This document shows, one piece after another, positions 30,241 to 38,269 of a stretch of DNA of 64,000 nt. Source of the stretch: Lactococcus formosensis (GTDB lineage: Bacteria > Bacillota > Bacilli > Lactobacillales > Streptococcaceae). The position numbers and the translations under genes were made by a program. The first letter of the stretch is position 1; each line of letters begins with the position of its first letter. The DNA lies in NCBI RefSeq assembly GCF_018403745.1, contig NZ_BOVP01000007.1:1-64000 (forward strand), in the 5' to 3' direction. The notes beneath the pieces are model-generated. The model was not told the origin of the DNA. It saw nothing but the letters and a program-made list of their open reading frames with translations, and made no database searches.

Positions 30241-31833
30241 ATGGCTGAAAAAAAGTATAAACATATGAAGGTAAAGGAGCGCAAAGCTCTACCAAAAGTT
30301 ACTCTAAGTGCAGCGGCAGTGTTGGGTGTCGCTGCTTTTGGTGCCAATGTTCATGCCGATAGTATAAAAACTGCTTCATCAGATATAAAATCGGTGGTAA
30401 ACTTGGATACCTTAACTCAGAACTCAGAGGAAAACAAGACTGAAACTGGAGATAATGGGCAGTTGGGTAGTAGTAACTCAGAAAACTCAACAAATCCAAC
30501 GGACCCCACAGACCCCACAGATCCAACGGATCCAGTAGATCCGACAGACCCGGTTGACCCAACGGATCCAGTAGATCCGACAGACCCGGTTGACCCAACG
30601 AACCCAGTAGATCCGACAGACCCAGTTGACCCAACGGATCCAGTAGATCCGACAGACCCGGTTGACCCAACAGATCCTGGAAAACCTGTGAACCCCTCTA
30701 AACCAAAACCCGATAAGCCAAAGCCTTCTAAACCAAAGCCATCAACGCCCAAACCTAGCACGCCGGCACCTACTCCAGCTCCGTCTGCGCCTAACTATAA
30801 TTATGTGGCACCCGTCTATTCTGGATCAAATTATACAGCACAGGATGCAGTAACGACTTATAAACAGGCAAGTACAGATGGCGACTTGAAATTTAATAAA
30901 ACAAATATTGCAGTACCACCATTGACGAAAATTAACAACACAACTGTTGAAGATTTTATCAAGAGTATTGCACCCCGAATTTCACAGCTTGCGGGGCAAA
31001 ATAATCTCTATGCTTCTTTAATTATTGCCCAAGCTATTCTAGAGTCAGGCTACGGACACAGTAATGTCGCAGCTATCTACCATAATTTGTTTAACATTAT
31101 TGGTGCCTTTAATGGACAGTCTGTAACGATTTCGTCTGGAACTTATCGTGCCTATAGCTCCTACGATCAATCGCTTGTGGATTATATTAATTTAATGCTA
31201 CATGGGACAACTTGGAACAGTAAGATTTATGCTGGAAGTTGGAAAGTAAACAGTGATAATGTTGAAGATGCAGCCCGTTCATTACAAGGAATTTTTGCTA
31301 CAGATCCTGAATATGCAACGAAGCTCATCCAAATTATTCAAGAATACAACTTAACACAGTATGATGACATTGAAAACTTGTCTGAAGAAGACAGAAACCT
31401 AGATGCACCTGAGAGTCCACTACTTGAAGCAATGCCATCTGATTTGAAATTCCCAGAATATGATGGAAAACAATATCCGGGAGCATCAAGCTATGCTTGG
31501 GGAAATTGTACACAGTATGTGTATAACCGTATCTTCCAATTGGGCGGAAAAATTGGCCAATTCATGGGTAATGGTGGCGATTGGGGAACAAGTGCTGTAG
31601 CTCAAGGTTACTTTACGACAACTATTCCACAAGTGGGCTATGCGGTAAGTTTCCCTCCAGGTGTAGCTGGAGCTTCTGCTGAGTACGGTCATGTTGCTTT
31701 TGTGGAAAAAGTAAATAAAGATGGTTCAATCCTTGTTTCCGAAATGAATGTTAAAGGCCTCAATGTTGTGGATTATCGTACGATATCAGCAAGTGATGCA
31801 AGTTTATCCACATATATTCAACCTCAAAAATAG
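30241..31833 (+). CDS. Secreted peptidoglycan hydrolase, GH73 plus CHAP
   Basis: This 530-residue secreted cell-wall hydrolase has a signal peptide (1-40, cleavage near VHADS). A Ser/Asn-rich spacer and a DPTDPVDP repeat region (about 85-145) follow, then a Lys-Pro region (145-185). A GH73 N-acetylglucosaminidase domain (about 230-375) has catalytic Glu268 in AQAILESGYG. A C-terminal CHAP amidase/endopeptidase domain (about 405-528) has Cys423 (WGNCTQYV) and His484 (EYGHVAF). Two catalytic domains would cut both glycan and peptide. There is no LysM or LPXTG, so the proline-rich spacer may hold the protein in the wall. No neighbouring gene shares its role. A LysM-free architecture like this resembles PcsB- or Usp45-type division hydrolases, but GH73 sets it apart. 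Confidence 0.88.
   Translation: MAEKKYKHMKVKERKALPKVTLSAAAVLGVAAFGANVHADSIKTASSDIKSVVNLDTLTQNSEENKTETGDNGQLGSSNSENSTNPTDPTDPTDPTDPVDPTDPVDPTDPVDPTDPVDPTNPVDPTDPVDPTDPVDPTDPVDPTDPGKPVNPSKPKPDKPKPSKPKPSTPKPSTPAPTPAPSAPNYNYVAPVYSGSNYTAQDAVTTYKQASTDGDLKFNKTNIAVPPLTKINNTTVEDFIKSIAPRISQLAGQNNLYASLIIAQAILESGYGHSNVAAIYHNLFNIIGAFNGQSVTISSGTYRAYSSYDQSLVDYINLMLHGTTWNSKIYAGSWKVNSDNVEDAARSLQGIFATDPEYATKLIQIIQEYNLTQYDDIENLSEEDRNLDAPESPLLEAMPSDLKFPEYDGKQYPGASSYAWGNCTQYVYNRIFQLGGKIGQFMGNGGDWGTSAVAQGYFTTTIPQVGYAVSFPPGVAGASAEYGHVAFVEKVNKDGSILVSEMNVKGLNVVDYRTISASDASLSTYIQPQK
30529..30672 (+). repeat. Four 36-bp tandem repeats encoding DPVDPTDPVDPT
   Basis: Units at 30529-30564, 30565-30600, 30601-30636 and 30637-30672 are nearly identical, differing at a few bases. 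Each encodes twelve residues of the Asp-Pro-Val/Thr spacer. Such repeats commonly change copy number by slippage. Confidence 0.9.
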
Positions 31834-31834
31834 G

Positions 31835-31863
31835 AAAGCTGGTTCGGAAGAGCCAGTTTTGAT
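31835..31863 (+). terminator. Terminator after the cell-wall hydrolase gene
   Basis: CTGGTTC-GGAA-GAGCCAG stem followed by TTTTGATTT. Confidence 0.7.
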
Positions 31864-31945
31864 TTAGTCTTTAGTCTGACTTTGGAAATTATCAAGAAAT
31901 GGGCAAAGGAGACATATTAAAACCTTTTGGCTTTATTTAATTTTA

Positions 31946-31954
31946 TGTTAAAAT
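31946..31954 (+). promoter_or_regulatory. Extended -10 promoter of the ABC-F leader
   Basis: TG-T-TAAAAT at 31946-31954; no clear -35. Confidence 0.55.
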
Positions 31955-31972
31955 AAATTTATAGAAAGTGGG

Positions 31973-32165
31973 AAAGGAGTGCAATAAATGACAGCATCGA
32001 TGAAACTCTGGAATAAACTCTAAAATTGTATATTTTTAGGGTCTGTAATCAGGATTTCAAGGGTGGAGTTTGCACTTTTTTAGAAAGCATTGAAAAGCGG
32101 GCAGCCGCTTTTTTATGTCTAAAAATATAAGAAATATTTACAGACCTCCAGGACAGATTTGGAGG
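31973..32165 (+). promoter_or_regulatory. Attenuator leader of the ABC-F resistance gene
   Basis: The leader contains an 11-codon peptide frame and several competing stems. AAAGGAGTGCAA (31973-31984), which holds the leader-peptide ribosome site, can pair along 12 bases with TTGCACTTTTTT (32070-32081). AAAAGCGG-GCAG-CCGCTTTTTT (32093-32114) is a terminator. GGTCTGTAA (32040-32048) can pair with TTACAGACC (32138-32146). CCTCC (32145-32149) can pair with GGAGG (32161-32165), the ABC-F ribosome site. Ribosome stalling by an antibiotic on the leader peptide would plausibly shift this balance and switch the gene on. Confidence 0.75.
31988..32023 (+). CDS. 11-residue leader peptide MTASMKLWNKL
   Basis: The frame is ATG to TAA, 11 codons, behind an AAAGGAG ribosome site spaced 8 bases. 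It precedes a terminator and an ABC-F antibiotic-resistance gene, the classical place for a ribosome-stalling attenuator peptide. The coding sequence contains AAACTC twice; both could pair with GAGTTT at 32066-32071. Confidence 0.7.
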   Translation: MTASMKLWNKL

Positions 32166-32171
32166 AAAATT

Positions 32172-33626
32172 ATGGATTTATCACTAGAACTAAAAAAGGT
32201 TTATTTGAGTTTCAAAGATCAAGAAATCTTAAATATTGAGCATTTGTCGGTTTATGATGGAGAAAAAATAGGTATTATAGGTGCTAATGGTCAAGGGAAA
32301 TCCACTTTACTTGATCTTATCTCTGGTCAGTTAAAGGCTGATGCTGGGACGATTGAGCAGTATATTGAATTTAAATACCTTAAACAAATTGGAGAGGAAA
32401 CTGTGGATGAACTTGACTACGAATGGTTATCAAGGATGCAGGTACCTATGCAGGACTATGATGACTTGTCTGGTGGGCAGCAGCGTAAATTTATGCTCAG
32501 TCAGGTTTTCTCACAGTATCCACAAGGAATGCTGCTAGACGAGCCTACAACACATCTGGATCAAGAGAGCATTGATGAATTAATTAGAGAAATCCAATAT
32601 TACCACGGGACAATGCTCATTGTGTCTCATAACCGCTATTTCCTTAATGCCACAGTACAGAAAATATGGGAAATTACAGAGGGAAAGGTGGTCATATATA
32701 ACGGAAACTACGATGACTATGAATATGAAAAAGAAAAAGCAGCTTTAGAGATTGCACGCTATAATGAAAAATTAGTAAAAGAAAAGAAACTCTTAGAGCG
32801 TGCCATCGCTAATAAAGAAGCTAAAATATCTAAGCAGGCAGACAATGTCGCGAAAAATTTAAAACGATCGATAAAACCAGACCGGTATTCGGCGACAAAA
32901 TCTAAAGATAGTGTACAGAAAGCAGCATATCGGCAAGTAAAGGCGATGAATACAAGGTTAAGTAAGCTGGGTGATTTTGAAAAGATAGAAGAAGAACGCG
33001 AACTCAACTTTCCCTTGCCGCAGAGTTTAATCTTGTATAACAAATTCCCTATTATGGCAGATGGCTTGACAATTAAAGGAGGAGAAAAAATCCTACTAGA
33101 CAGAATTAATTTTCAGTTTCCTTTAGGGAAAGTAATTGCTCTTTCAGGCCCAAATGGTTCAGGAAAATCTAGTCTTTTACGAAGAATTATAGAGGGAGAT
33201 AAACATTTGATTTTATCTCCAAAACTCAAAATAGTAAGTTATGGTCAACGGGATTATGAGCTTCAATCAGAATTGCCTTTATTGCAATATTTAACAAAGC
33301 AAAGTGATTATGATACAGGCTTAATACGTAGCCTCTTAGCACAACTGGGCTTTAATCATAGCCAAATGAGAACATCTGTTAATAAATTATCTGGTGGTCA
33401 AGCTACAAAGGTCGTTCTGGCGGAAACTTTTATTCAACCCTCAAATCTTTTAATTTTAGACGAACCGACGAATTTTATTGATTTAGGAACAATAAAAGCT
33501 TTAGAAAGATTTATCAAAGCTTATCAAGGAACAATAATTTTGACTTCACATGACAGAGAATTTGTCGAAAAAGTGGCAGATGTTAAATATGAGATTTCGG
33601 AAGGTAAGCTGTACCAAGTGAATTGA
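32172..33626 (+). CDS. lsa(D): ABC-F ribosomal protection protein, Lsa(D)-like
   Basis: This 484-residue protein has two ABC ATPase domains and no membrane segments, the layout of ABC-F factors. Walker A motifs are GANGQGKST (about 37-45) and GPNGSGKSS, signatures LSGGQQRK and LSGGQATK, Walker B LLLDEPTTHLD and LILDEPTNFID. A long basic linker lies between them (about 185-285). The Lsa/Vga/Sal group releases lincosamides, pleuromutilins and streptogramin A from the ribosome. lsa(D) is the intrinsic gene of L. garvieae. The start follows GGAGG by 6 bases. The antibiotic-type leader agrees with the resistance assignment. Confidence 0.85.
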   Translation: MDLSLELKKVYLSFKDQEILNIEHLSVYDGEKIGIIGANGQGKSTLLDLISGQLKADAGTIEQYIEFKYLKQIGEETVDELDYEWLSRMQVPMQDYDDLSGGQQRKFMLSQVFSQYPQGMLLDEPTTHLDQESIDELIREIQYYHGTMLIVSHNRYFLNATVQKIWEITEGKVVIYNGNYDDYEYEKEKAALEIARYNEKLVKEKKLLERAIANKEAKISKQADNVAKNLKRSIKPDRYSATKSKDSVQKAAYRQVKAMNTRLSKLGDFEKIEEERELNFPLPQSLILYNKFPIMADGLTIKGGEKILLDRINFQFPLGKVIALSGPNGSGKSSLLRRIIEGDKHLILSPKLKIVSYGQRDYELQSELPLLQYLTKQSDYDTGLIRSLLAQLGFNHSQMRTSVNKLSGGQATKVVLAETFIQPSNLLILDEPTNFIDLGTIKALERFIKAYQGTIILTSHDREFVEKVADVKYEISEGKLYQVN

Positions 33627-33858
33627 GCAGTCGAAAAGTTATTGTTTCTTTGAGGCAGAGGATGAATCCAAAGATATCATTTACTGGTAAAATGAATCGT
33701 CAAGATTTTCAGCTTAGTTTTCATTATTTATACAAGATATATTGTTAAGTAATGGAAGAAAGCGAGGAATTATGAAGTAACAAAAACTTCTCTCGCCATA
33801 AGTTTGGGCACAATTATACACATGTGAGAAATTTTGCCCTTTTTAAAAAAAGTTAAAG
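33627..33858 (+). other. Intergenic region with a possible late terminator
   Basis: A short frame MNPKISFTGKMNRQDF… (33662-33748, 28 codons) follows an AGAGG sequence and has no recognisable family; it may be a relic or chance. GGGCA…TGCCC (33806-33840) followed by five T is a candidate terminator for the ABC-F gene. Confidence 0.4.
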
Positions 33859-33865
33859 AAAAAAA

Positions 33866-33909
33866 TCAGTCCAAAGACTGAGATTATCCACAATAAAGTA
33901 TGGGATAAT
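33866..33909 (+). promoter_or_regulatory. CesR/LiaR-like activator site and promoter of the DUF4097-PspC operon
   Basis: The perfect inverted repeat TCAGTC-CAAA-GACTGA (33866-33881) is centred about 42 bases upstream of the start predicted from GATAAT (33904-33909). No good -35 is present, as usual for activator-dependent promoters. Lactococcus CesSR is known to activate DUF4097/PspC-type genes under cell-wall stress. That this palindrome is the CesR site is inferred. Confidence 0.5.
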
Positions 33910-33958
33910 TTAAGTATAGAGATTGACATATCTCAGTTCTATAACAGGAGGAACAAAA

Positions 33959-35047
33959 ATGAATAAAAAAGATAGAATTATGGACTTGATGCGTCGGGGG
34001 ATTATCACTGAAGACGAAGCATTAGAGTTGCTTGACAAATCAAATCCTATGGCTGAAGAAGGTCAAAGCGAAAATAAAGAAAAATTTAACTACACAGATA
34101 CAGAAGGATTTGTTAACCATGATGTTGACTTTATGGACTCTTTCAAAGGAATCATGGATCAAATCGTTTCAAAAGGAAAAGTAGTCTTCAAAGATGCTTC
34201 GAAAGCAATTGATGATAATATCGACTTCTCTAAAGGTTTTCCAAAAGTAAAATCGACAGTAAAAACTGTGGAAAAAGATATCGAAGGAGATTTTCATTCC
34301 GTTAATTTAGATATTAAAGCAGGAAAAATTTCCGTTCACCCAGGTGACAATGCTCATGTAAAAGCTGAATACAGAATTTACGGTGCAGTGGACCAAGAAA
34401 AAATCGATGAATATCTAGCTGAAAAAACAAAACTCGAAGTTAATGATGGTGTTTTAGAAATTACAACATCTGATAGCTTACGTACAGCTGTGAATCTGGA
34501 ACTTTACTTACCTGAAAAAGTGTATGAAACTTTTGATTTTAAGTTTGCACATGGGGATATTAAAGTTGAAAAAGTAGCAGTGGATAACTTAGAAATCGAT
34601 CAAGTCAATGGTGAAGTTGAACTTGTGGAAACAACCAATAAAGACATTAACGTAACTATTAAAAATGGAGAAATTAAAGTTTTAGATGGTTCAACAAATG
34701 TTTTAAATCTAAACTCAGTCAATGGTAATATCCGAGTTACCTCAGCTTTTGAAGACGGTAATGTCAACTTGGTTAATGGAAATATTCTCTTGACACAAAA
34801 CCAAGACACACCAAGAAAATTAATGGTAAAGAACGTCAATGGTGATGTGAAACTCTCAGTACCAGAATATCTTGGTCTCGTTGGACATGTGCGTACAGTC
34901 TTTGGTGGTTATAAAACACGCCTGAACTTGGATAATCCTTTTGAGGCAAGTCGTAATGGTGCGGCAGTCGTTCGTACTGGCCCAGATACTTTGACCTTTG
35001 AACTCGAAACAAAATCAGGTACAATTTGGCTTAAAGATATTGACTAA
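33959..35047 (+). CDS. DUF4097 beta-strand-repeat protein, envelope-stress type
   Basis: This 362-residue cytoplasmic protein has an N-terminal helical SHOCT-like piece (DRIMDLMRRGIITEDEALELLD, residues 5-25), a charged linker, and a C-terminal DUF4097 domain (about 110-355). The DUF4097 domain is a row of short beta-strand turns ending in NG (VNGEVEL, VNGNIRV, VNGNILL, VNGDVKL), likely a beta-helix. The AGGAGG ribosome site sets the start at 33959. It is followed by two PspC genes. This trio is the type induced by the CesSR cell-envelope stress system in lactococci; the molecular role is unknown. Confidence 0.8.
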   Translation: MNKKDRIMDLMRRGIITEDEALELLDKSNPMAEEGQSENKEKFNYTDTEGFVNHDVDFMDSFKGIMDQIVSKGKVVFKDASKAIDDNIDFSKGFPKVKSTVKTVEKDIEGDFHSVNLDIKAGKISVHPGDNAHVKAEYRIYGAVDQEKIDEYLAEKTKLEVNDGVLEITTSDSLRTAVNLELYLPEKVYETFDFKFAHGDIKVEKVAVDNLEIDQVNGEVELVETTNKDINVTIKNGEIKVLDGSTNVLNLNSVNGNIRVTSAFEDGNVNLVNGNILLTQNQDTPRKLMVKNVNGDVKLSVPEYLGLVGHVRTVFGGYKTRLNLDNPFEASRNGAAVVRTGPDTLTFELETKSGTIWLKDID

Positions 35048-35084
35048 GCAAAAAACATTCCAAACTTTTTAGAAAGGAAAACAT

Positions 35085-35285
35085 ATGTCTAAAAGACAAC
35101 TTACAAAATCATCAAGTAACCGTATGTTGACGGGGACCATAGCTGGCGTAGGCGAGTATTTTGGCTTAAGTCGTGATATAATTACACTAATGCGTATTTT
35201 GTATGTGTTCTTCGCTTTAGGAAGTTTTGGAACACTTGCACTTGTATATATCGTAGCGAGTTGGCTCATACCGAGCCCTCATTAA
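35085..35285 (+). CDS. PspC-domain membrane protein, short
   Basis: This 66-residue protein is a single PspC domain: a KSSSNRMLTGTIAGVGEYFGL start, a hydrophobic helix (about 38-60) and a WLIPSPH end. PspC proteins sit in the membrane and respond to envelope stress. It has an AGAAAGGAAA ribosome site and is co-transcribed with the DUF4097 gene. The next gene is a longer copy (about 60 percent alike by eye), so the two arose by tandem duplication. Confidence 0.85.
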   Translation: MSKRQLTKSSSNRMLTGTIAGVGEYFGLSRDIITLMRILYVFFALGSFGTLALVYIVASWLIPSPH

Positions 35286-35319
35286 TCATTCGAAGGACAG
35301 CTTCTAGAAAGGAAAGAAA

Positions 35320-35679
35320 ATGTCTCAAAAACAATTAACCAAATCTCCAAACAATCGAATGTTGACGGGTACAATTGCAGGTATCTGTGAATACTTTGGT
35401 TGGAGCCCTGATATCATCACCTTTGTTCGTATCTTGTATGTCCTCTTAGCTTTCGGAAGTTGGGGAAGTCTTATACCTGTATACTTCATCGCCAGCTGGA
35501 TTATTCCAAGCGCTGGGGGCAATGCTGGGAGACAAAATTATCGCAGAACAAATGAAGAAAACTGGTCAAGCTATGCGGACCGTTGGCAAAGCAAATCTTC
35601 ATCTCACTCATCTGGCCGTAAGATGAAAGAGGCTGAGCCAGTTGAAGATGAGAAAAAAGATGACTGGTCAGATTTTTAA
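35320..35679 (+). CDS. PspC-domain membrane protein, long
   Basis: This 119-residue protein has an N-terminal PspC domain (1-62, KSPNNRMLTGTIAGICEYFGW and one helix about 37-58). A polar tail of about 55 residues rich in Ser, Arg, Glu and Lys follows, ending DDWSDF. The tail is the main difference from the preceding paralogue and could bind a cytoplasmic partner. It closes the envelope-stress operon at the bidirectional terminator shared with the convergent biotin ligase gene. Confidence 0.85.
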   Translation: MSQKQLTKSPNNRMLTGTIAGICEYFGWSPDIITFVRILYVLLAFGSWGSLIPVYFIASWIIPSAGGNAGRQNYRRTNEENWSSYADRWQSKSSSHSSGRKMKEAEPVEDEKKDDWSDF

Positions 35680-35731
35680 AAAATAATAATTCCGAATTTC
35701 CTAAACTCCTAATAATATAAATGAAAAAAAT

Positions 35732-35762
35732 AAAACTGGACGTCCATCACGTCCAGTTTTTT
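35732..35762. terminator. Bidirectional terminator between pspC and birA
   Basis: AAAACTGGACG-TCCATCA-CGTCCAGTTTT. The stop codon of the minus-strand gene lies in the loop. Confidence 0.85.
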
Positions 35763-36496
35763 AGCGAGACTTCACCGCTTGAGAGAGTTTTTATCTGACC
35801 ATCTTCAAGGTGAACAATGAGCTGACCAGAAGACGTTAAGTCTACTGCGGTACCTGTGTATAAGACTCTATTTTCCTCAAATTCCACTCTTTTACCGAGA
35901 ATGAAGGAATGAGATTTATAAATTTCAAAGAAGTCTCCCTTAGAGAGACGATGAAATTCTGACCAGATTTTAGCAACAAGCTCAGAGCGTGTGATTGTAG
36001 GGATTTCTGTAAATAATGACCCGGCTTTCTGGACGATTGCTTCAGGAAATGTTGAAATATGAAAATTTATACCGATGCCTAAGGCAACCTGTAAACTCGT
36101 GTCAGGTTGGACTTGAGCTTCTGCGAGAATTCCGACGATTTTTTTATTATTAAGATAAATATCATTGACCCATTTAATATCTACTTTCTTTGCGGTCAGT
36201 GTTTCAATAGCTGAAACGACAGCTGCGGCGGCGAGAAGTGTGTAATTCGGCAGATTCTCTAATGATCCAGCAGGCTTTAAGAGGAGGGTCATATAGATAC
36301 CTCCTTCAGGACTTGCATAGTATTCTCGTCCAAAACGGCCATAAATACCTGTTTGCTTTTCAGACATATATAAAGTATTGGCTTGACCATCAGCTTTGGC
36401 ATCTAATTGTGTTGAAATGGATTCCTGAAGGATCTTCACATCTTTTAACCATGGATTAGCATCTAAAATAATTTTTTTATCTAAAGGATTTTTCAT
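35747..36496 (-). CDS. birA: Biotin-[acetyl-CoA-carboxylase] ligase, no repressor domain
   Basis: The enzyme attaches biotin to the carboxyl-carrier protein of acetyl-CoA carboxylase. The 249 residues carry the catalytic domain (about 15-190) with the adenylate loop GRFGREYYASPEGGIYMT, and the conserved KWVNDIY and GILAEAQ. A small C-terminal SH3-like domain follows. The N-terminal helix-turn-helix of bifunctional BirA is absent, so it cannot repress biotin genes. The glycine-rich loop reads GRFGR where most relatives have GRGR, so an extra residue may sit in the biotin loop. It is divergent from metK with about 145 bases between start codons. Confidence 0.88.
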   Translation of the reverse strand: MKNPLDKKIILDANPWLKDVKILQESISTQLDAKADGQANTLYMSEKQTGIYGRFGREYYASPEGGIYMTLLLKPAGSLENLPNYTLLAAAAVVSAIETLTAKKVDIKWVNDIYLNNKKIVGILAEAQVQPDTSLQVALGIGINFHISTFPEAIVQKAGSLFTEIPTITRSELVAKIWSEFHRLSKGDFFEIYKSHSFILGKRVEFEENRVLYTGTAVDLTSSGQLIVHLEDGQIKTLSSGEVSLKNWT

Positions 36497-36528
36497 TTAG
36501 GCAAAGTATATCAAAAATTCCCTTTTTG

Positions 36529-36635
36529 TGCTAAAATAAAGGAGTTACAATTTCCGATGGCGGGAGAACACTCTCCAAGTGAGCGATCACTACCATTAAG
36601 CCTGTAACCGAAAAATACTTAAGAAGTAGGGGAAA
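36529..36635 (+). promoter_or_regulatory. metK promoter and SMK-box (SAM-III) riboswitch
   Basis: An extended -10, TG-C-TAAAAT (36529-36537), precedes an SMK-type leader. TTTCC (36551-36555) is the anti-Shine-Dalgarno. GATGGCGG, a short variable region and GCCTGTAACCGAAA follow in the order of the known SMK box. GGGGAAA (36629-36635) is the ribosome site of metK. When SAM binds, TTTCC should pair with GGGGAAA and block translation. Two added small hairpins (GAG/CTC, GTGA/TCAC) fill the variable arm. Confidence 0.85.
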
Positions 36636-36641
36636 TAAAGA

Positions 36642-37835
36642 ATGTCAGAAAAACGTCTATTCACATCAGAATCAGTTTCAGAAGGACATCCAGATAAGGT
36701 TGCTGACCAAATCTCGGATGCTATCCTTGATGCCATTGTGGCACAAGATCCAGATGCACACGTAGCCTGTGAAACAGTAGTTTACACAGGTACAGTCAAT
36801 GTATTTGGGGAAATATCAACATCAGCATATGTTGATATTGCTGGAGTGGTTCGTGAGACAATTAAAAATATTGGCTATACAGACAGTGAAAATGGATTTG
36901 ACTACAAATCAGTCGGTGTCCATGTTTCACTTGTAGAGCAATCACCGGATATTGCCCAAGGGGTAAACGAAGCAGAAGAAGTTCGTGGTAAAGATGGAAA
37001 AATCATTGATCCGCTTGATCTTATCGGTGCTGGTGACCAAGGAATGATGTTTGGTTATGCAACCAACGAAACGGAAGAATATATGCCACTCGCGATTTCA
37101 CTTAGCCATAAACTTGTGAAAAAATTGGCAGATTTACGTAAATCAGGTGCGATTAGCTACCTTCGTCCAGATGCAAAATCACAAGTTACAGTAGAATATG
37201 ATGAAGCAGGACAAGTTAAGCGTGTAGATACAGTAGTTATTTCAACACAACACGCAGCTGAAGCTACTAATGAAGAAATTCGCCGAGATGTCATTGAAAA
37301 AGTGATTAAGGAAGTTATTCCAGAAAATCTTCTTGATGATGAGACAAAATACTTTATTAATCCAACAGGGCGCTTTGTTATTGGCGGTCCTCAAGGAGAT
37401 TCTGGATTGACTGGTCGTAAAATAATTGTGGATACTTATGGTGGATATGCACCTCATGGGGGAGGCGCTTTCTCAGGTAAAGATGCTACAAAAGTTGACC
37501 GCTCAGCCTCATATGCCGCACGTTATGTTGCAAAAAATATTGTTGCTGCAGGCTTGGCTGATAAAGCACAAGTTCAGTTATCTTACGCGATTGGCGTAGC
37601 TACACCAACTTCTGTGAATATTGAAACCTTTGGTACTGGAAAAGTTTCTGACGATATCTTATTGGCAGCTATCCGTGAAAACTTTGATTTGCGTCCAGCG
37701 GGAATCATTGAAATGTTAGATTTGCTCCGCCCGATTTATGGACAAACAGCTGCTTATGGTCACTTTGGCCGTACAGACATTGATCTTCCATGGGAACGTT
37801 TAGACAAGGTCGAAACACTTAAAAAGTTGATTTAG
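36642..37835 (+). CDS. metK: S-adenosylmethionine synthase
   Basis: The enzyme makes SAM from methionine and ATP. The 397 residues show the N-terminal [15 protein letters not shown], the active-site [30 protein letters not shown] and the P-loop-like [16 protein letters not shown]. Length is that of the family. Translation should be shut off by its own product through the SMK box. It is a single-gene unit and ends at a long hairpin. Confidence 0.97.
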   Translation: MSEKRLFTSESVSEGHPDKVADQISDAILDAIVAQDPDAHVACETVVYTGTVNVFGEISTSAYVDIAGVVRETIKNIGYTDSENGFDYKSVGVHVSLVEQSPDIAQGVNEAEEVRGKDGKIIDPLDLIGAGDQGMMFGYATNETEEYMPLAISLSHKLVKKLADLRKSGAISYLRPDAKSQVTVEYDEAGQVKRVDTVVISTQHAAEATNEEIRRDVIEKVIKEVIPENLLDDETKYFINPTGRFVIGGPQGDSGLTGRKIIVDTYGGYAPHGGGAFSGKDATKVDRSASYAARYVAKNIVAAGLADKAQVQLSYAIGVATPTSVNIETFGTGKVSDDILLAAIRENFDLRPAGIIEMLDLLRPIYGQTAAYGHFGRTDIDLPWERLDKVETLKKLI

Positions 37836-37842
37836 TAATCTT

Positions 37843-37985
37843 AAAAAAAGGCTGAGACAAAAGTTACGATTTGACTGATTCTAGCCAAAATTATAATATC
37901 AAAATCGCTTAACCACGGCATTTTTACTTGTCGTGCTTGAGCGATTTTTTCATTATTTTGGACTTTTGTCCCAGCTTCTTTTTTT
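37843..37985 (+). repeat. Long nested inverted repeat after metK
   Basis: Three nested stems form one 140-base hairpin. GCTGAGACAAAAGT (37851-37864) pairs with ACTTTTGTCCCAGC (37962-37975). CCAAAAT (37885-37891) pairs with ATTTTGG (37955-37961). AAAATCGCTTAA…CGGCA (37901-37920) pairs with TTGTCG…TTGAGCGATTTT (37928-37947). It ends in seven T, so it works as the metK terminator. The GGCTGGGACAAAAGT type of end is seen in dispersed intergenic palindromes of Lactobacillales, so it may be such an element. Confidence 0.7.
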
Positions 37986-38150
37986 ATAATTCATGAGAAA
38001 AATCTGCTTTTTGGACTTACAGTAAGCTTGGAAATAAATGATACTGCTAAAACATTTTTACGTTTTGCAACTAAAAAGTAATCTTAATGTAACTCAAAAG
38101 TAACGTTGCACACTTGAAATTTAAGTTTTTTTTTGTGGTTAAAAGCTTTT
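37986..38150. other. Intergenic sequence without recognised features
   Basis: An A/T-rich interval between the metK hairpin and the cre/operator region. I see no reading frame, promoter or hairpin of note. Confidence 0.4.
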
Positions 38151-38152
38151 GA

Positions 38153-38250
38153 TGACTGCGCTTTCATTGCTTTTTCCACTTAACGCGTTAAGTCTTTACT
38201 TTTTTGAAACTTTTGTGTATAATTAACTCATCACGTTAACACGTTAAGTG
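38153..38250 (+). promoter_or_regulatory. Promoter of the GAG-type operon with cre site and two GntR operators
   Basis: The cre site TGACTGCGCTTTCA (38153-38166; reverse strand TGAAAGCGCAGTCA) fits the CcpA consensus. The promoter is TTTACT (38195-38200), 17 bases, TATAAT (38218-38223). The perfect 16-base palindrome ACTTAACGCGTTAAGT (38178-38193) lies upstream of the -35. The related CACGTTAACACGTTAAGTG (38232-38250) lies downstream of the -10. The layout suggests repression by the downstream GntR protein plus catabolite control. Confidence 0.75.
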
Positions 38251-38269
38251 AATATGAACAGGAGAATTT

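Noticed and set aside
30299..30761. Long minus-strand frames opposite the cell-wall hydrolase
   Set aside because: They are antisense products of the 36-bp repeats and have no promoter or ribosome site.
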